A stretch of DNA of 64,000 bases from Rossellomorea aquimaris (GCF_003315075.1 NZ_QNRJ01000008.1:1-64000); one strand, 5' to 3'. Positions 1 through 9,533 are shown, counted from the first letter of the stretch. The notes: generated from the sequence alone by a model not told the origin. Numbers and translations: made by a program.

Positions 1-117
1 TCTCCAGATTTCAGGGGGTGGCAATTTTTTTGCTCAAAAAGCCCTCTATTATAGGAATTTATAACCTATTTCTTATAAAAGTTTTGACAATACGAGAAAA
101 ATAATAGGAGGAAAAAC

Positions 118-2316
118 ATGAAGAATTCATTTATTGGTTCAGAATTTAAAGCGATTTTCAAAAATAAAAAACTTCTCATCCCGATTCTAGCCGTCCTTTT
201 CATCCCTGTTTTATACAGTGGTATGTTCTTATGGGCATTTTGGGATCCATATGAACAGCTGTCAGACTTACCTGTGGCGGTTGTAAACAGCGACCAGGGA
301 GCAGAGTTTGACGGGAAGGAATTGCATATTGGAGATGAACTTGTTGATAAACTGAAGAATAGTGATCAATTCGATTTTCAATTTATCGATAAAGAAGAAG
401 GATACAAAAATTTAGAGAAGCAGGATTATTACATGCTTGTTGAGATTCCGGAGGATTTCTCTGAAAACGGAACAACGTTACTAGAAGATAACCCTAAAAA
501 GCTTTCTCTGAAATATGTGCCGAATGAGAGCTTTAACTTCCTATCTGCTCAAATCGGGGATACGGCCATGAAAGAGATCAAAGCAAGTCTCTCTAAATCC
601 GTTTCCGAAACGTATGCTGAAACGATGTTTGATAAGATAGAAGAAATGGGAGATGGTTTCCAGACTGCCAGCGACAAAGCGGGCGAAATCAACAATGGGG
701 CCATTGATCTATCTCAAGGGGCCAACAAGCTCAAGGACAATTTAGCTGTCCTTGCTGAAAAAAATGTAGAGATGACGGACGGTGTGGCGAAAACCCGTGC
801 AGGTGCTGAGAAACTTGCAAAAGGTTCTCAGGAATTATCGGACGGAGTCGGGGTCATGACGGATAAATCCCAACAACTATACAAAGGAACACAGGATGTC
901 CAGTCAGGGATTGATGCCCTTGCAGCTGGAATCGATAAAAGCAAGGCCGGATTGGAGCAGGTGGACGCCGGGCTTGATAGTGCCGTGGACAATACGGCTA
1001 AATTGCAGGCAGGTTCACAGACACTTGCAGAAAAAATCGGTGCCTTGAAAGGTGGAGCGGATAGCGCTCAAGCAGGTGCTCAAGCGATTGGTGCCGGAGC
1101 TTCAAAGCTTGAAGAGGAATTGGCTCCATTCATGGGAAGCCTGCCGGAAGAAAAGAAGGCTGAACTTCAGGCAGCGATCGACCAAATCAAGCAAGGTGCA
1201 TCCGGACTTCAGACAGGTACCGGGGCTTTAAGTAATGGTGCCGTTGAACTTCAAAAAGGAGCGAACTCGCTTGCGGGTGGAATCGGTGCATTAAATGATG
1301 GCCAGAAGAAACTCCAGGGCGGCGTCGATCAGCTCGTAGCCGGTTCAGCACAGCTTGAAGAAGGTTCCAATCAACTTGTGGCAGGTCAAAACAAAGTGGT
1401 GGAAAACTACGGTTTATTAAATCAGAAACTTGGAGACGTATACCAGGGAACGGTAGGTCTTGCTTCAGGAGCGAATGAACTGAGCTCTGGCCTTAACCGG
1501 GTATATGATGGATCCAATCAGCTGGCAGACGGATCCAGGAAACTTGCCGATGGTTCAACTGAGCTCGCAAACGGTTCAACGAAACTATCTGATGGAACAA
1601 CGGAATACGAATCGAAATTAAAAGACGCAGCAAAAGAAGCCAACAGTGTCAAAGCGGATGACGATACGTATGACATGATGGCGGGTCCCGTCGATGTGAA
1701 AAATGAGAAAATCAATCATGTTCCAAACTACGGAACTGGATTTGCCCCATACTTCTTATCTCTTGGACTATTCGTAGGGGCGTTATTAATCTCCATTGTG
1801 TATCCACTGAGAGAACCATCCGATCGCCCATCAAGCGGAATGAATTGGTTCCTTGGTAAATTCGCTGTCCTTACTTCAGTGGGGATCATCCAATCACTGA
1901 TTGCAGCAGCCATTTTACTCTTTGGATTGGGGCTTGAAGTGGAAAGTGTACCATTATTCTTACTTTCAACTATTATTACGAGTCTTACATTCCTGGCATT
2001 GATTCAAATGCTAGTTACAATCCTTGGTGATCCGGGACGATTTGTAGCGATCATCATCTTGATTCTACAATTAACGACGAGTGCAGGTACGTTCCCACTC
2101 GAATTAATCCCGACTGTGCTGCAGCCAATCAGTGCATTGTTACCAATGACATATTCGGTGTCAGCATTCAAAGCGGTCATCTCAAGCGGGGACTTTGCCT
2201 TCATGTGGCAGAACCTTTTCATCCTGCTGGGATACTTCATTGTGTTCGTTGCATTGACCTTAGTGTTCTTTGTAGGGCTATTCAAGAAACAATATACGAA
2301 ATCAGTAGAAGCATAA
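118..2316 (+). CDS. yhgE: YhgE/Pip-family membrane protein
   Basis: This is a 732-residue integral membrane protein of the YhgE/Pip family, which is related to ABC-2-type export permeases and to type VII-associated and phage-infection proteins. One hydrophobic segment lies near residues 18-42. A long extracellular region follows, and about five membrane helices occupy the last 200 residues. Residues about 195-490 hold many short repeats of the pattern G..L..G...L, such as QLADGSRKLADGS and ELANGSTKLSDG, which look coiled or helical. AGGAGG at 105-111 fits the ATG at 118. A strong terminator follows directly, so it is probably monocistronic. The transported substrate is unknown. The family assignment is firm; the function is not. 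Confidence 0.9.
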   Translation: MKNSFIGSEFKAIFKNKKLLIPILAVLFIPVLYSGMFLWAFWDPYEQLSDLPVAVVNSDQGAEFDGKELHIGDELVDKLKNSDQFDFQFIDKEEGYKNLEKQDYYMLVEIPEDFSENGTTLLEDNPKKLSLKYVPNESFNFLSAQIGDTAMKEIKASLSKSVSETYAETMFDKIEEMGDGFQTASDKAGEINNGAIDLSQGANKLKDNLAVLAEKNVEMTDGVAKTRAGAEKLAKGSQELSDGVGVMTDKSQQLYKGTQDVQSGIDALAAGIDKSKAGLEQVDAGLDSAVDNTAKLQAGSQTLAEKIGALKGGADSAQAGAQAIGAGASKLEEELAPFMGSLPEEKKAELQAAIDQIKQGASGLQTGTGALSNGAVELQKGANSLAGGIGALNDGQKKLQGGVDQLVAGSAQLEEGSNQLVAGQNKVVENYGLLNQKLGDVYQGTVGLASGANELSSGLNRVYDGSNQLADGSRKLADGSTELANGSTKLSDGTTEYESKLKDAAKEANSVKADDDTYDMMAGPVDVKNEKINHVPNYGTGFAPYFLSLGLFVGALLISIVYPLREPSDRPSSGMNWFLGKFAVLTSVGIIQSLIAAAILLFGLGLEVESVPLFLLSTIITSLTFLALIQMLVTILGDPGRFVAIIILILQLTTSAGTFPLELIPTVLQPISALLPMTYSVSAFKAVISSGDFAFMWQNLFILLGYFIVFVALTLVFFVGLFKKQYTKSVEA

Positions 2317-2319
2317 GGG

Positions 2320-2356
2320 AAAAAACGGTAGATGCCACACATCTACCGTTTTTTCT
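2320..2356 (+). terminator. Rho-independent terminator after yhgE
   Basis: A perfect stem AAAACGGTAGATG / CATCTACCGTTTT closes a short loop and ends in six T. It lies four bases past the yhgE stop codon. Confidence 0.9.
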
Positions 2357-2417
2357 TCATGAAATGGACAAACCCTTGGTAAGCATCAAGGTGTATACTA
2401 ATTGGAGAGAGGTACAT

Positions 2418-2858
2418 AATGAAGAGGATGGCATGTATATAGTGCAGGTCCATGTAACAGCCCGTGATATGCACACCATGCCGAAAGCTGAAATTGCGAT
2501 TGGTGAAGTGGAGGCAGGGGAACATGGAGAGAAAAGCGAAGACGGTCACCATGACCATCACGAAAGTACAGTATCCATCCACCTTAATAAGTCTGATACG
2601 ATTAAGATGAATGACGAAGCAGAAATGAACGTTCATGTGAAAAATGAAGAAAAAGCATTAGAAGAAGCAGAAGTGCGTTTGGAAATTTACAAAGAGGGTC
2701 AGGAAAAACACGAATGAGTGGATTTAACAGAGGCTGAAGCCGGTATGTATAACGGTTCGTATGCTTTCCCGGAAACGGGTACCTATCATGTACAGGTTCA
2801 CGTGACCAAAGGAGAAGAAATTCACGAACACACTATGCAAAAAGTAGAAGTACAATAA
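2418..2858 (+). pseudogene. Decayed YtkA-like two-domain protein
   Basis: Reading codons from 2418 gives the end of one YtkA-like domain (GMYIVQVHVTARDMHTMP), a His-rich linker (HGEKSEDGHHDHHES) and a second domain running to TAA at 2856-2858. An in-frame TGA at 2715-2717 interrupts the second domain between EKHE and VDLTEAEAG. A Trp codon is expected there by family pattern (HEW), so a TGG to TGA change is likely. The 5' part is also missing. The only ATG with a ribosome site (GAGAGG, ATG at 2419) is in another frame and stops after seven codons, and no signal peptide or lipobox precedes the domain. Intact relatives are secreted or lipoproteins with copper-related or unknown roles. I read this as a pseudogene with a 5' deletion plus a nonsense change. 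Confidence 0.75.
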
Positions 2859-2862
2859 ACAT

Positions 2863-2900
2863 AAAAAGGATGCCCTTCACTATGAAGAGCATCCTTTTTA
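2863..2900 (+). terminator. Terminator after the YtkA-like pseudogene
   Basis: The stem AAAAGGATGC / GCATCCTTTT around a 13-base loop ends in T residues, five bases past the old stop codon. It remains intact although the gene has decayed. Confidence 0.85.
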
Positions 2901-2921
2901 TTACCCCTTGTTCCTTAATAT

Positions 2922-3056
2922 TTAATACTCGTAATCAGTCGTACATTTCTCGCAATAAATGCCGTAGCATTCATGCTGCTCTTCAATTGTATCTCCACAC
3001 TGTGCACAAGACTTAGGCGGCAAATTTCGAAAGAACTCCACAATATTTTTTACCAT
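2922..3056 (-). CDS. yhfH: YhfH family zinc-ribbon-like small protein
   Basis: A 44-residue protein begins MVKNIVEFFRNLPPKSCAQC and carries two CxxC pairs (CAQC and CEKC) around CYGIYC, so a small zinc-binding knuckle is likely. GGAGGGTGAT precedes the ATG at the right distance. In B. subtilis yhfH also sits beside yhfI and lplJ, which supports the call. The function is unknown in any organism that I can name. It is transcribed away from yhfI. Confidence 0.88.
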   Translation of the reverse strand: MVKNIVEFFRNLPPKSCAQCGDTIEEQHECYGIYCEKCTTDYEY

Positions 3057-3251
3057 GTTAATCACCCTCCGTAAATTTGTTTTCACCCATCAATTGTTTG
3101 TGTTATATAACTGATGTGTTAATTTATTTTATTGTATTATAACAGTATGCGTTTCGTCAACGATTAATTCAAAAATAGGCGAAAAAAATGAAAAAATAGG
3201 CACAATGAAGTATAGTAGGGATACATACTAAAGTGAAGGGCGGGTTCAAAA

Positions 3252-3986
3252 ATGAAGCTTACCGTTATTGGCCAATGGGGCGGCTATCCGAAGGCAGGAG
3301 AAGCGAGTACCGGGTATTTACTCCAGCATGATGGCTTTAAACTGCTTATAGACTGTGGCAGTGGTGTACTATCCCATCTGCAACATCACGTAGAGGCTAC
3401 AGAGCTGGATGCGGTCCTTCTGTCCCACTACCATCCCGATCATGTAGCAGATTTAGGTGTACTACAACACGCTTTGTTGATTCAATACTTCCTGGGGAAA
3501 AATAAAGGTACATTACCTGTATATGCCCATAGGGAAGACCCACGGGGTTACGATACGATTACATATAAAGATTTAATGGAAGCCCATGAATATAAGGAGG
3601 ATACATCATTATCGATTGGTCCTTTCACAGTGACATTTGTGAAGGCCAAGCATCCCGTGCCGTGTTACGGAATGAGAATCGAAGCAGACGGAAAATCGCT
3701 GTTCTATACAGCAGACTCGGCTTTCAAAGAGTCATTTGTTCCATTTGGGAAAGACGCAGATGTACTGCTCTGTGAATGTAATTTCTATGGAGAGATGGAT
3801 GCCTCGAACGCTGGTCACATGACGAGTCTCGACGCCGGGAATCTTGCTCAGAAAACGAATGCCGGAAAGCTCATACTGACACATTTACCTCATTTCGGCG
3901 AACTGGGGCAATTGGTTACGGAAGCGAAAACCATTTATAGCGGCGAGGTATTGTTAGCGAAAAAAGATATGGAAGTAGATATTTAG
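3252..3986 (+). CDS. yhfI: YhfI, MBL-fold metallo-hydrolase
   Basis: This 244-residue cytosolic protein has the metallo-beta-lactamase fold signature H59-Y-H61-P-D63-H64 (SHYHPDH). A later Asp in YTADSA and a late His in LTHLPH complete a typical two-metal site. The overall layout resembles ribonuclease Z-like or phosphodiesterase MBL proteins, so a phosphodiester or ester substrate is plausible, but none is known. It sits nine bases upstream of lplJ and is probably co-transcribed with it, as in B. subtilis. The start is supported by AAGGGCGGG upstream. Confidence 0.88.
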   Translation: MKLTVIGQWGGYPKAGEASTGYLLQHDGFKLLIDCGSGVLSHLQHHVEATELDAVLLSHYHPDHVADLGVLQHALLIQYFLGKNKGTLPVYAHREDPRGYDTITYKDLMEAHEYKEDTSLSIGPFTVTFVKAKHPVPCYGMRIEADGKSLFYTADSAFKESFVPFGKDADVLLCECNFYGEMDASNAGHMTSLDAGNLAQKTNAGKLILTHLPHFGELGQLVTEAKTIYSGEVLLAKKDMEVDI

Positions 3987-3997
3987 GAGGAAGAATG

Positions 3998-4984
3998 ATG
4001 TTATTTATCGATAATAAAGGGATCACGGATCCAAGGATCAATCTTGCTATTGAAGAATATGCACTTAAGAACTTAGATATTAATGAGAGTTATTTATTAT
4101 TTTATATAAATGAACCTTCCATTATTATCGGGAAGAACCAGAATACGATCGAAGAGATTAATACAGACTACGTGGAGAAGCAAGGTCTTCATGTCGTTCG
4201 CCGACTTTCCGGTGGGGGAGCAGTCTATCACGATTTAGGAAACCTGAACTTCAGCTTTATCACGAAAGATGACGGAGAGAGCTTCCACAACTTCAAAAAA
4301 TTCACTGAGCCTGTTGTAACAGCCCTTCATAAGCTGGGGGTGAAGGCAGAGCTTAGCGGACGTAACGATATTATCGCAGAAGGCAGAAAGATCTCCGGTA
4401 ACGCACAGTTCTCCACTAAGGGCCGGATGTTCAGCCACGGAACGCTCTTGTTCGATTCCGAAATGGAAAACGTCGTGTCAGCTCTACGGGTGAAAAAGGA
4501 CAAGATTGAATCAAAAGGGATCAAATCGATTCGAAGCCGTGTGGCCAACATTTCTGAATTCCTGTCAGAAAAAATGACCATCGAACAATTCCGTTCAACC
4601 CTTCTGGATTATATTTTTGACGGAAGCGACGTAGAAGAATATGTCCTGACGGAAGAAGACTGGAAGAACATCCATGAGCTTTCAAAAGAACGCTATCAAA
4701 ACTGGGATTGGAACTACGGTAAATCACCGAAATTCAACCTTCAGCATTCTCACCGTTTCCCGGTCGGATCGATTGACGTCCGTTTGGATGTGAACAAAGG
4801 GAAAATCGAAAACTGTAAAATATATGGCGATTTCTTCGGAGTCGGGAATGTAGAAGACATTGAGGGAAAACTGACAGGCACACGCTATGAACGAAAAGAC
4901 ATCGCAGGAGTTTTAGAGGGCGTTGACATTCAACACTATTTCGGGAATGTGACGAAGGATGAATTTGTGGATTTGGTGTATTGA
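3998..4984 (+). CDS. lplJ: Lipoate-protein ligase LplJ
   Basis: LplJ activates free lipoate with ATP and attaches it to E2 subunits and GcvH. The 328-residue protein has the family motifs RRLSGGGAVYHDLGN (lipoyl-AMP site) and SGRNDI..GRKISGNAQ, and a C-terminal accessory domain. Two adjacent ATGs exist. The second (3998) lies seven bases from AGGAGG and gives the family N-terminus MLFIDN, so I prefer it to 3995. It follows yhfI closely and ends at a strong terminator, matching the B. subtilis arrangement. Confidence 0.95.
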   Translation: MLFIDNKGITDPRINLAIEEYALKNLDINESYLLFYINEPSIIIGKNQNTIEEINTDYVEKQGLHVVRRLSGGGAVYHDLGNLNFSFITKDDGESFHNFKKFTEPVVTALHKLGVKAELSGRNDIIAEGRKISGNAQFSTKGRMFSHGTLLFDSEMENVVSALRVKKDKIESKGIKSIRSRVANISEFLSEKMTIEQFRSTLLDYIFDGSDVEEYVLTEEDWKNIHELSKERYQNWDWNYGKSPKFNLQHSHRFPVGSIDVRLDVNKGKIENCKIYGDFFGVGNVEDIEGKLTGTRYERKDIAGVLEGVDIQHYFGNVTKDEFVDLVY

Positions 4985-4987
4985 TAT

Positions 4988-5027
4988 AAAAAAGAGGTGT
5001 TTCCTAATTTAGGAAGCCTCTTTTTTT
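4988..5027 (+). terminator. Terminator after lplJ
   Basis: AAAAAGAGG pairs with CCTCTTTTT, with an inner TTTCCTA/TAGGAA stem, and ends in seven T. Confidence 0.9.
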
Positions 5028-6012
5028 AGTTTCAACTAGTTAAATCCTCCCAATCATAATATAGGACTAAATATTTATGTACCATTATGAATGTTTATTC
5101 TATCATTATGCTATTACATAATTTGGAGGTACATAAATGAAGCAAAAAATCATTGCAGGAATTGCCAGTTTTACTCTACTATCCACCACGCCATTCAACG
5201 TTCTAGCAGAATCTCCTCAAACGACGATTCAAAGTACTCAACTTGATGAGAAAGAAAAAAGCTTATTCAATAGCGAGCACTATGATTTTGTGAAGTACTC
5301 TGAGATCGAAGGGAAGCTTGATGCAATCGCACAGGAAAGCAATCGTGTGACCGTCGAGAAGAGTGATACAAAATCAGCGGCCGGTCATGATATGTATGTA
5401 GTGACCGTTTCGGATGCGAAAGCGAAAGGGAAGTATGGTTACTATAAAGGTCTGCGTAAGAAAATGATCAAGTCGCCTGATAAAGCACAGGACTTTATTG
5501 ATAAGCACCCTGATTTAAAGGTTCCGGTGATGATCAATGCATCCATTCACGGAACAGGATTTGTTGGAACAGACGCAGCTCTTCAATTAATCGAGCGCTT
5601 TGCCACGGAAAATGACCAACAAACGAAAGGGATTCTTGAAGATCATATCCTGATCTTCAATGTGGTGGCAAACCCGGATGGGCGTATTGATCCCACGCGT
5701 TTCAACGGGAATGGAATTGACCTCAACCGTGATTTCATCACTCAATCCCAGCCTGAAACTGAGCATATGGTAGATCTGATTACGGAATGGAACCCGATGG
5801 TGTTTCTTGATCTGCATGGATATGTGAGAGGGTATGGCGGCCCGACAAATCCAGGTTTGATTGAGCCTTGTACACCTCCTCATAATCCAAACTATGAATA
5901 TGATTTGTATTCCAAATGGGCATTGAATCAGGCAGAAGCGATGGAATCCAATATCGTTTCGAATAAAGAAAACTATGAAAATACTCATACGGAATCGGTA
6001 AGAAAATGGAAG

Positions 6013-6039
6013 AGCCGTCCAAATTGGGCGGCTTTTTTT
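6013..6039 (+). terminator. Terminator inside the M14 remnant reading frame
   Basis: AGCCGTCC pairs with GGGCGGCT around AAATT, followed by seven T. It lies inside the open reading frame, so transcription of the remnant should end before its stop codon. Confidence 0.85.
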
Positions 6040-6050
6040 CATCAACATAC

Positions 6051-6079
6051 TTGTATTAATACTATTCTTTATATAGAAT
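6051..6079 (+). promoter_or_regulatory. SigA-type promoter of lcfB
   Basis: TTGTAT at 6051-6056 and TAGAAT at 6074-6079 are separated by 17 bases. The pair lies just past the upstream terminator and before the FadR-type box. Confidence 0.6.
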
Positions 6080-6106
6080 ATATTTTGAATACTTTTAATA
6101 GTTTGA

Positions 6107-6124
6107 TGAATGACCATTCATTCA
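6107..6124 (+). promoter_or_regulatory. FadR-type operator upstream of lcfB
   Basis: TGAATGACCATTCATTCA is a perfect 7+7 inverted repeat around four bases and fits the known Bacillus FadR operator (TGAATGA..A.TCATTCA). It lies just downstream of the expected start of transcription. Acyl-CoA should relieve repression. lcfB is a FadR target in B. subtilis. No fadR gene is in this window. Confidence 0.8.
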
Positions 6125-6151
6125 GTTTATCTGAAAAGGGGAGGGATACAA

Positions 6152-7708
6152 TTGAATATCGCTACACGGTTAGACCAAATCGCTCAAGAGAAAGCAGATA
6201 AAACAGCCTATCATTTCTTAAATACTTCCAGTACATACGGGGAATTAAATGCAGCTGTATCGAAATTTGCAAGTGGCTTAGAGCAATCGGGTCTGAAAAA
6301 AGGGGATCACATCGCGCTTGTATTAGGAAATTCACCACATTTCGTCATTGGATTATATGGGGCATTACGTATGGGGTTAAAGGTGATACCAATCAATCCG
6401 ATCTACACACCGGATGAAATTGGTTACATTCTGAAAAATGGTGACGTGAAAGCCATTGTCACTCTTGATTTGCTATTCCCATTAATCGAAAAAATGCAGC
6501 ATCTATTATCCGATGTCGAGCAATTTATCCTGTGTGAATCAGGGGATGAACGGGCAAAGGACATTGATTTAGAGAAAATAGCGCTTGCATACCCTAAAAT
6601 GAAATCGTTTACAAGCATTATCGGAAAGGGCGATCCTGCGTTTAAGGGGGAGGAAGTGGATGAAAATGAAGTAGCCATCATCCTTTACACCTCGGGAACG
6701 ACGGGGAAACCGAAAGGCGCCATGCTGACACACAAAAATATTTATTCCAATGCAACCGATGTCGGCAGCTATTTACGAATGAATGAAGATGACACCGTCA
6801 TTACAGCTCTGCCTATGTTTCACGTCTTCTGTTTGACGGTGGTCCTGAATGCGCCATTGATGACAGGGGCGACCCTATTAATCGTTCCGCGCTTTAGTCC
6901 GAAAGCCATTTTTGAACTGTCTAAGTCCTATCAGCCAACCGTATTTGCCGGAGTACCAACCATGTACAACTTCCTGTTCCAGTATCCTGAAGGAAATCCA
7001 GAAGATTTATCATCTCTCCGTCTCTGTATTTCAGGTGGCGCTTCCCTGCCGGTGGCCTTACTAAAAAACTTTGAAAAGAAATTCAACGTCATGATTTCTG
7101 AAGGCTACGGTTTATCCGAAGCGTCTCCTGTGACATGCTTCAACCCGCTGGATCGACCAAGAAAGCCGGGATCCATCGGAACATCGATCATGAACCTGGA
7201 GAATAAAGTCGTCGATGAATTGGGAGAAGATGTACCAGTCGGACAAGTCGGCGAACTGATCGTCAAAGGCCCGAATGTCATGAAGGGATATTACAAAATG
7301 GAAGAAGAAACAGCGGCAACGATCCGTGATGGCTGGTTATACACCGGAGATCTTGCCCGCATGGATGAAGAAGGGTACTTCTATATTGTGGACCGTAAAA
7401 AAGAACTGATCATCGTGGGAGGTTACAACGTCTATCCGCGCGAGGTCGAAGAAGTGCTGTACAATCATCCTGGAATCGTGGAAGCAGCGGTCATCGGTGT
7501 CCCACACCCCGAACTGGGTGAAGCCGTCAGCAGCTATGTTGTGAAAAGCGAGCCATCCTTAACAGAGCAGGAAGTGCTGGATTACTGTAAAGAGCATCTA
7601 GCGAAGTACAAACTTCCAACTTCCATCGAATTCATTGATGAGCTTCCAAAAAATACAACTGGGAAAATTCTAAGAAGAGCGCTGAAAGAACAAGTGCTTC
7701 AATCATAA
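6152..7708 (+). CDS. lcfB: Long-chain fatty-acid-CoA ligase LcfB
   Basis: LcfB activates fatty acids to acyl-CoA through an acyl-adenylate. The 518-residue product has the P-loop-like [13 protein letters not shown] near residue 180, [11 protein letters not shown], the adenylation motif [17 protein letters not shown] and the C-terminal hinge and Lys region [16 protein letters not shown] ... [12 protein letters not shown] chose the TTG at 6152 because AAAGGGGAGGG ends seven bases before it and it gives the family N-terminus ([12 protein letters not shown]). The frame stays open upstream to 6110 but there is no ribosome site there. A FadR-type box upstream links it to beta-oxidation control. Confidence 0.93.
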   Translation: MNIATRLDQIAQEKADKTAYHFLNTSSTYGELNAAVSKFASGLEQSGLKKGDHIALVLGNSPHFVIGLYGALRMGLKVIPINPIYTPDEIGYILKNGDVKAIVTLDLLFPLIEKMQHLLSDVEQFILCESGDERAKDIDLEKIALAYPKMKSFTSIIGKGDPAFKGEEVDENEVAIILYTSGTTGKPKGAMLTHKNIYSNATDVGSYLRMNEDDTVITALPMFHVFCLTVVLNAPLMTGATLLIVPRFSPKAIFELSKSYQPTVFAGVPTMYNFLFQYPEGNPEDLSSLRLCISGGASLPVALLKNFEKKFNVMISEGYGLSEASPVTCFNPLDRPRKPGSIGTSIMNLENKVVDELGEDVPVGQVGELIVKGPNVMKGYYKMEEETAATIRDGWLYTGDLARMDEEGYFYIVDRKKELIIVGGYNVYPREVEEVLYNHPGIVEAAVIGVPHPELGEAVSSYVVKSEPSLTEQEVLDYCKEHLAKYKLPTSIEFIDELPKNTTGKILRRALKEQVLQS

Positions 7709-7713
7709 ATAAA

Positions 7714-7748
7714 AGAAGATGTTCAGTGGATCACTGAGCATCTTTTTA
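7714..7748 (+). terminator. Terminator after lcfB
   Basis: AAGATGTTCAGTG pairs with CACTGAGCATCTT with one bulge, around GAT, then five T. Confidence 0.9.
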
Positions 7749-7961
7749 CGTTATTTCATCAATTTACTAGCCTGTAAGAGCTTTGATTCAGATTGAAAGG
7801 ATAATACAAGATAAACACAGCTCCTTCATGGGTAGATGTCACGTTTAGTCTATGCATCCAAACGGGATATGTTCAGCCTGATTTAAAAAATGAAAGGGTT
7901 TTCTCGGTTTGTGTCGAATCATACATAGGGAGGAAACACTTAAACAAAGGGGAGAACAAAA

Positions 7962-8738
7962 ATGGAATCAATCTTACTAGAACAAAAAGGCAACGTCGCC
8001 ACCGTCACAATCAACCGAACGGAGGCCATGAACGCCTTTAATTACGATACACTGAACGAACTCCAGCAAGTTGTCGAAGCACTCCGCATCAACCCTGACG
8101 TCAGAGTCGTCATATTTACAGGAAGTGGAGAAAAAGCCTTTTCGGTTGGAGCCGATCTCAAAGAACGCAAAACCCTGACCGAACAACAGGTCATCCGCAA
8201 TGTCTACAAAATCGGCGAAGTCTTCCAATCCGTCTCTACCCTCCCACAACCGACCATCGCCGCCATGAACGGCTACGCATTCGGCGGAGGAATGGAGCTG
8301 GCATTGGCATGCGATTTCAGAATCGCAGTAGCAGGCACCACAATGGGGCTGACCGAAACAAGCCTGGCCATCATCCCAGGGGCAGGGGGAACCCAGCGCC
8401 TTCCACGATTAGTAGGGGAATCCAAAGCACTGGAGCTTATTCTGACGGCTAAGCGATTAACGTCAGAAGAAGCATTGGACATCGGACTCGTTACAAGAGT
8501 AGTAGAAAAAGAGAATTTCCTGGGTGAAGTCCATGCATTCGTGGAACCTATGCTGTCTAATGGCCCGATTGCCCTGCAGCAAGCTAAGTTCGCCGTGAAG
8601 AATGGTATGAACGTAGACCTGCAGACCGGATTACAGATTGAAAGAAAAGCATATGAGATTACAATTCCTACGGAAGACCGTGTAGAAGCATTGTTGGCGT
8701 TTAGCCAGAAGCGGAAGCCGGAGTTTAAGGGGAAGTAA
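7962..8738 (+). CDS. Enoyl-CoA hydratase/isomerase family protein
   Basis: This 258-residue crotonase-fold enzyme most likely hydrates 2-enoyl-CoA. It has the CoA-binding and oxyanion segments SVGADLKERK and AMNGYAFGGGMELALACD, and both catalytic Glu positions are present (GGMELAL and GLTETSLAIIPGAGGTQRLPR). GGGGAG lies seven to eight bases before the ATG. It stands alone, 250 bases after the lcfB terminator, with no FadR-type box visible in front, so a role in fatty acid, branched-chain or leucine breakdown is equally possible. It resembles YngF-type proteins. Confidence 0.88.
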   Translation: MESILLEQKGNVATVTINRTEAMNAFNYDTLNELQQVVEALRINPDVRVVIFTGSGEKAFSVGADLKERKTLTEQQVIRNVYKIGEVFQSVSTLPQPTIAAMNGYAFGGGMELALACDFRIAVAGTTMGLTETSLAIIPGAGGTQRLPRLVGESKALELILTAKRLTSEEALDIGLVTRVVEKENFLGEVHAFVEPMLSNGPIALQQAKFAVKNGMNVDLQTGLQIERKAYEITIPTEDRVEALLAFSQKRKPEFKGK

Positions 8739-8748
8739 TATAGGTAAG

Positions 8749-9478
8749 AAAAGAGAACTCTTTTATGGTAACGGGTTCCGTTTCCTGTCGCAAAATCCGG
8801 AAATGGAATCGAAAATGCAGCCTAATTTGTACTACTTTTTGTATCTGTTATTGCGATTAAAAATAAAATGGCTCAGTTCACTATATTGAGCCGTTTAACC
8901 TCTATTTTTGGTAAAAAAGCGGCCTCTCACGAACCCAGAAGATGAGGAATCAGCATGCTGTGATAAATAAGCGGAGAAATTTCCCTTAATTAGAAAAAAG
9001 AATAAAAAATACCTTGAATAGACGGAAAGATTCCGACTATTGACTCGTAAAACATGTAAATGGGTAATTTAAATTTGCTTAACCGGAAAAATTCCGCCTA
9101 TATACCCCGTACCGAGCTCTATTCTGCAAACTAACCGGAAAAACTCCGCTTATTTTAATTATCACTGGTTACTCAATTAAGGATATGACTTCACATTAAC
9201 ATATATAGGGAACTTGAATGTGTTGTGTAACATTTTTGGCATGACAAATTGTATAACAAATTGAGGGGTGAAATGGTAGGGGTACAACAGACATTGTATC
9301 CCACCATTTGAGATGCAATTTCCTATACAAATTTCCATATAACATCCCCTATAAATGGCTTTAAACCAATGAAAAGTGCGTATTCATTTAATAGGCAAAT
9401 GGATACGCATTTTAACTTACATTTTTTAATGTTTGCGATAGTTTACGGAACCCGTTACTTTTATGGGGTTCTCTTTTC
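8749..9478. repeat. Non-coding 730-bp segment bounded by inverted repeats
   Basis: The ends form an imperfect 34-base inverted repeat: GAAAAGAGAAC (8749-8759) against GTTCTCTTTTC (9468-9478), and GTAACGGGTTCCGT (8769-8782) against ACGGAACCCGTTAC (9445-9458). Inside there is no open frame over 60 codons. The interior holds a hairpin (GGCTCA..TGAGCC near 8870-8896) and repeated short units such as CGGAAAAATTCCGCCTAT at about 8971, 9025, 9080 and 9131. This fills the whole gap between the hydratase gene and the next gene. It looks like a MITE-like or structured intergenic repeat. Its type is not recognised. Confidence 0.6.
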
Positions 9479-9533
9479 CAAGTAATTTATTTCACTCAAT
9501 CCGGTCATTCAACCATCATATCGAGGTGATCAA

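Larger units (their letters stand above)
5137..6201 (+). pseudogene. M14 zinc carboxypeptidase, 3'-truncated and lacking a zinc ligand
   Basis: The reading frame starts with a signal peptide (MKQKIIAGIASFTLLSTTPF, then NVLAES) and continues as an M14 carboxypeptidase. It has NPDGR, the substrate-binding LNRD and the third zinc ligand H227 in FLDLHGY. The first metal motif, normally HxxE, reads H138-G-T-G141, so the Glu ligand is absent. The domain breaks off near residue 288 (NYENTHTES). The last ~65 codons run through a terminator at 6013-6039 and into the lcfB promoter and start, with no similarity to the family. The catalytic C-terminal Glu region is missing. I infer a deletion that joined the gene's middle to its own or a neighbour's terminator. 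Any product would be secreted and inactive as a peptidase. Confidence 0.75.

Noticed and set aside
800..1590. DNA tandem repeat or CRISPR-like array within yhgE
   Set aside because: The repetition is at protein level (G..L pattern), with diverged codons and no spacers.
2205..2417. Longer YtkA-like gene starting inside yhgE
   Set aside because: The start would lie within the yhgE coding sequence and cross its terminator, and the added residues have no signal peptide or domain.
2715..2717. Selenocysteine at the in-frame TGA of the YtkA-like gene
   Set aside because: The gene also lacks its 5' part, the context predicts Trp, and no selenocysteine insertion hairpin was seen just downstream. A nonsense change is simpler.
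5587..6117. 176-codon minus-strand open frame opposite the M14 gene
   Set aside because: It is antisense to a clear peptidase frame, has no ribosome site and has no recognisable domain.
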